From: Anisodus tanguticus
Taxonomy: Eukaryota > Streptophyta > Magnoliopsida > Solanales > Solanaceae
Direction: 5' to 3'
Length of the DNA stretch: 64,000 bases
Assembly (NCBI GenBank): GCA_034509755.1
Contig: CM067561.1
Location: forward strand, 8,002,646-8,066,645
Shown here one piece after another: positions 60,621 through 64,000 of this stretch. The notes under the pieces are model-generated. The model saw only the letters and a program-made list of their open reading frames with translations. It had not been told where the DNA came from and did not search any database. Made by a program: the position numbers and the translations under genes. How positions within the stretch are numbered: position 1 is the stretch's first letter; each line of letters starts with the position of its first letter.

Positions 60621-62110
60621 TTCTCAACGAAAGTTATCTTCAAAGAATTCAACATTCTTTAACATTAAGAGGCGATAAACACTACTGTTATTTGCAGATC
60701 CAGTGGATATGCAATTTACAGTCTTAGGTCCAACTTGACCTGGTTTTGGTATTCCAACTTCTACAAAGCCATCCCATAGCACAACATTTGTATCTGAGAT
60801 CCTTTCCATGTTTCACATAGAGGGTTATCCTTATCCTTATGCGTATTTCTGTTGAGAATCGCATTAGAGGTAAGGATCGCCTTGCCCCACATATTTTGGG
60901 TGTACGGCTTTGCGCTTGTCTAACACCGTTAGACAGAGGTAAGTAATGAGCAGTCATTTAATGAACGATGCTTCACATTCTCTCCCTCTATCACTACGAA
61001 TTCCTCAATCTGTAGGCTTAGTTGATTTTTAACTTCTGCTTTGTAGAGCTTATCCTCTTCAACAACTTCATCTTTGCTTTTCTACAAACAAAGGATGCAA
61101 TACGTTGTACCATCATCAATGAAGGTCCCAAAGTACTTGTCTCCCCCTCTATTTTGTATAAACTTCAAATCACCCATGTAGGTGTGACTAAGTTCTAGAG
61201 GAGCGGTGCTTCTTTCGCTATTCCTTTGACGGAACTCGGAAAGGTGATTTTGCCTCTTCGCCTACCTCACATTCATTTTGAGGGTTTATGTGGACATAAG
61301 ACAACAATCTCAACTTCGTTAGCTTTTGAATGACTTTCTATTTGACTTGTCTTAATCTATGATGACATAGATACACAGATTACAAATATATCATTCATCT
61401 AGCTACAAATATTTTGTACCATTGTTAGTTATTACAGACATGTTGGACTAGTCTCAAACCAGCTTGATCAACAACGTCCTTGAACCAAGTTTGGGACATG
61501 TATCACATCCTTTTAGAGTGATCTCATTCCCTGAAGTCCTATTGAGGACAACCTCTCCAACCCCTTCTACTTTAGAGGTGGCGTTGCTTCACATGAACAA
61601 CCTTTTGCTCGTAGTTAGGGCGTAACCAGATCATATGTGATCTGGATACTCTGACCCACTCCAGTTGCTTTGGCAGACTGAGTGTCCAATTTATTTTCTG
61701 CCTTTCTTTTGGCATTCAGATCATTTAAGACCTGGAAAACTCTGGCCCACTTCACTAGGTGTCCATTACTTTTTTGTCAACTGAATTCTGGCCCACTCCA
61801 GTCGCCTGTAGGTAGTCTTTGTACGATTGAGTGTCCAATATCATCTTATCAAATGTATGATCTTATGTCAGATAGTGTGACAAGTTCAACATCTTAAGAT
61901 AAGCCATTATCTTTTAGTCTTCTTCCCTTGAGATTGATGCTTAGATAATTCTTGGCGCTTACTTAAGAGTGGTAACAGTTTTCGCACAGTCAGTGGATCT
62001 CTCTCATTCGTATGTGCGAACATACTTTACACACTTTTAATAATTACACCCAAAAGAACAGATCTTTTAAGTTTTGTTTATAATAGTCCAATCTTTAATC
62101 GGGAAGGAAG
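60621..62110 (-). pseudogene. Copia protease/integrase remnants of the large-LTR element
   Basis: Read 5' to 3' on the minus strand: a degenerate segment near 61500-61570 like the post-protease 'TLKDVxHVPN' region ('KDVIHVPNLVQGRC'), then 61060-61260 'ELSHTYMGDLKFIQNRGGDK' and 'YFGTFIDDGTTYC' of the integrase core start, then 'MWGKAIL' and 'KTVNCISTGSANNSSVYRLL' of the integrase C-terminal region (60624-60960). Part of the integrase catalytic core between these is deleted. Numerous stops. Confidence 0.75.
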
Positions 62111-62300
62111 GAGATTCAATATCTGATTTTAGAGTGAGGGAATATAAGTTTTTAATGAAAGACACTTTCATATTCCCAGCCTCGCTTCACACACTTTTAT
62201 TCAGACATTAACTAAACATTTTCTTGATAAGGAAGGATTAACATAGACCTTTTGGATTCTGACCCACTTCAGTTAGACTGAGTGTCCAAATCCTCCTTAC
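61640..62300. repeat. Short dispersed repeat in the element's interior
   Basis: The phrase 'ctgacccactccagtt' followed by 'gactgagtgtccaa' appears at about 61650, 61740, 61785 and 62270 with small changes. It may encode a repeated motif in the gag-protease linker, but frames are broken. Confidence 0.55.
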
Positions 62301-62340
62301 CATAATTCAGATTCTTTGTCTGGAACAGATATAGGACTTT

Positions 62341-62679
62341 TGCTATATGATAGAACACCATCTTCAGCCTTCTCCTTTTGTCCCAGTTGACATCCTTAGC
62401 CTCTCGTGGGCGCTTATTTCCACCACCCTCGGGAGCTGTGACACCAACTCGTCCTTGATCTTTAGCCGTACTAGCATGACTATCAGCAGTATCTTGAAGC
62501 TCAGCATCAGATTCAGAGATCCCTCATTTGACGGAAACAGATTTGTAACTGTCATCAAAGAGAGAACCATAGCTAGGCCCAATCTTGAAAGCACGGTTGT
62601 TGTTAGCAAAACTCTCAACATAAATGTTTTCAAGAAGAAAACCACAGCCAGATTTGGTCACACACTTGTCGACCAACAT
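62341..62679 (-). pseudogene. Unidentified coding-like frame next to the 5' LTR
   Basis: From an ATG at 62679 the minus strand reads a protein-like sequence with one stop near the middle. It includes 'CGFLLENIYVESFANNNRAF' before the stop, and a basic segment 'NKRPREAKDVNWDKRRRLK' near the end, like a nuclear localisation signal. It sits where gag should begin, yet I see no gag signature. It may be a diverged gag or a host gene piece carried by the element. Confidence 0.45.
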
Positions 62680-62713
62680 CTTTCGAATCACTAATACAAT
62701 CTTGTCTTAAAAT

Positions 62714-63825
62714 TGTTGGAATATGTAAAGCAACAACGGGAATAGTAAATAACTATTACAGTGATGAAGGATAAACAACTAAGATTACAACAACAAGTTA
62801 CCAATATCTTGATCTTTAATTGAAACTTGAAATATAAAACTTGTATTCGGAAATACAAGAACATGAACTGCTATACTTGTAGATCCGCTGAGAATACGAA
62901 CGGTTAGAGTCCTTCGTCTATTAAGTTAACACCTGAAACACTTAGCAACTAATTAGATAAACCACAATACCATCGGCTGAGTCGAGAGATGACTCTCTGT
63001 CTTTAAGACAAGATTGCCCCCGTATATAGGCTTTACGGAAGTGTGGACAATAGTCTCCCAAGATGAAACAACAAACTATCAAGTGTGCAAAGCCTACACA
63101 AATGATCTCAGCGAAGAACACGAATAATGGAGATTGTTAAGAGAAGGATTGCTATCAGGAAAATCTGATTTCTTTGTTGTGTTGTGAACTTGTTTTCTGT
63201 TCATATGTTCATATATGTTCATCTCTAGAATTGAGCCAAGGCTTCAATTTATAGGTGTGCAAGATGGCCTCTTCAAGTGCCCCACAATTGCCATGTAATG
63301 GATGACATTTAACCCCCAAGTAATGCAGCAACATAATGGTCCAAGTAATGGCCATTATTGTGTGGTTTCAATTCCATTGAAGCCCTCTCAACAGCCAAAC
63401 CTTTGGGATTTCGTCGAGCAAACAATGCCTGGGAAGCGCCGCGGCCCTGCAACATTTAGCGTCGCAGTGCCGCGGCTCCAAAAAGCCGACGAAACTTTCT
63501 GCCAGTCACGCGCCGCGGCGCTACTAGGGGCGCCACGGCCCTTCTCGACTCCGCGGCCCTTTTCCGACCCGTTCTATCTTACACCTCGCACAATCCTTCC
63601 TTCGTTTACCAACGTGGAACATTTGTCATTTAGCAAATAACCATCCATCATTCTATGTTTCAAACATTTCACTTACGTACCAATATCTCTTTCATTAACG
63701 AAATTTACGATATTTGGCACTAAGATTGCACGTGTGTGGAAACGATATTTCGGTCGTGCGGGGCCCAATTGTTCGAGTCATAAATAATGGAATAAACTTA
63801 ATTCCACATTAGTAAATTTCCAACA
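62714..63825 (-). repeat. 5' LTR of the large-LTR copia
   Basis: 1112 bp, with GC-rich block at 63430-63560. The sequence directly inside it (minus strand ATTTTAAGACAAGATTG) does not look like the common tRNA-Met primer site; the primer is not identified. Confidence 0.9.
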
Positions 63826-63896
63826 GCTCTCGCTATGCGCGGAGTCCGGAGAAGGGCCGGACCACTAGGGTATGTTGTACGCAGCCTTACCTTGCA
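63826..63896 (-). mobile_element. SINE, 5' side of the copia insertion
   Basis: Minus-strand 'aaggtaaggctgcgtacaac' and 'ccgcgcatagcgagagc' match the SINE body at 20500-20555. Box A and box B are missing, so the SINE was already 5'-truncated or lost its head. Confidence 0.75.
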
Positions 63897-64000
63897 ACCT
63901 AATCCCTCTTTTTGAGCATTTGGTACAAGTCCATTATACCATTTGAGACTTATTGACATGGTTAGGATTAGGATCCGAGGGGCTGAGGGGTAATTTGGCA
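63897..64000. other. Flanking sequence to window end
   Basis: About 100 bases with no recognisable feature. Confidence 0.3.

Larger units (their letters stand above)
57354..63825 (-). mobile_element. Large-LTR copia element with both LTRs
   Basis: 3' LTR 57354-58504 and 5' LTR 62714-63825, both starting TGTTGGAATATG and ending TTTCCAACA on the plus strand, an exact 8-bp inverted terminal match (TGTTGGAA/TTCCAACA). On the minus strand the polypurine tract TTTCAAGAGAGGAT precedes 58504. The 4.2-kb interior has gag/protease, GAG-pre-integrase and integrase remnants, but no visible RT or RNase H. It probably depended on a helper element. It is inserted in a SINE; flanks AATCT and GCTCT fit a decayed duplication of the SINE's GCTCT. 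Confidence 0.88.

Noticed and set aside
62347..62694. 115-aa plus-strand ORF
   Set aside because: Antisense shadow of the better minus-strand frame, whose composition is more protein-like.
1..64000. Endogenous pararetrovirus or other virus copy
   Set aside because: All RT-bearing pieces have copia or RTE order and flanking features; no movement or coat protein signature seen.

Overview
This window reads as nuclear DNA of a flowering plant, most likely a member of the Solanaceae. The support is a GT-AG multi-exon plant galactokinase gene, tRNA-derived SINEs of the type common in Solanaceae, RTE-type LINEs, Ty1/copia elements primed by initiator-tRNA-Met, and AT-rich intergenic DNA. No organellar gene set, bacterial operon or virus genome is present. 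Species cannot be fixed from the sequence alone.

Only two host genes are well supported, both on the + strand. The first is galactokinase (17468-24362, 13 exons, 500 aa, all three GHMP-kinase motifs intact). The second is a three-exon gene for a 230-aa single-pass membrane protein of unknown function (36941-38496). Both have small DNA transposons close to their promoters. The galactokinase introns also carry two MITEs, one SINE and an antisense protein-like ORF.

The rest is layered mobile DNA. 1-7791 is a minus-strand copia element with non-canonical TA...TA LTR ends and a truncated 5' LTR. 8387-13634 holds two long-TIR (Mutator-like) elements, the first with an RTE LINE inside. 14405-15513 is a solo LTR with a perfect 5-bp target duplication (TSD). 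16417-17167 is a hAT element with an 8-bp TSD. 24638-27830 is a second RTE LINE abutting a Gypsy-like LTR. 30036-34209 is a plus-strand copia element with a perfect TSD. 39531-40500 is a cluster of MITEs nested in MITEs. 40821-52798 is one 12-kb copia locus with ~195-bp LTRs, split by a complete minus-strand copia (41758-46554) and a truncated large-LTR copia (47682-51213). 57354-63825 is another copy of that large-LTR family, inserted into a SINE whose halves lie at 57329-57353 and 63826-63896.

The large-LTR family occurs three times here (solo LTR, 5'-truncated copy, near-complete copy). Its LTRs carry a variable GC-rich block in otherwise AT-rich DNA. A similar GC-rich block, in tandem repeats, sits in the long leader of the unrelated copia element at 6060-6440. 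The autonomous elements all look dead: stops and frameshifts are frequent, the reverse transcriptase YVDD box is changed in the first copia, and FADD is changed in the second LINE.

Exon coordinates were derived by reading the sequence; repeat boundaries marked approximate could be off by tens of bases. No alignment or database search was run.
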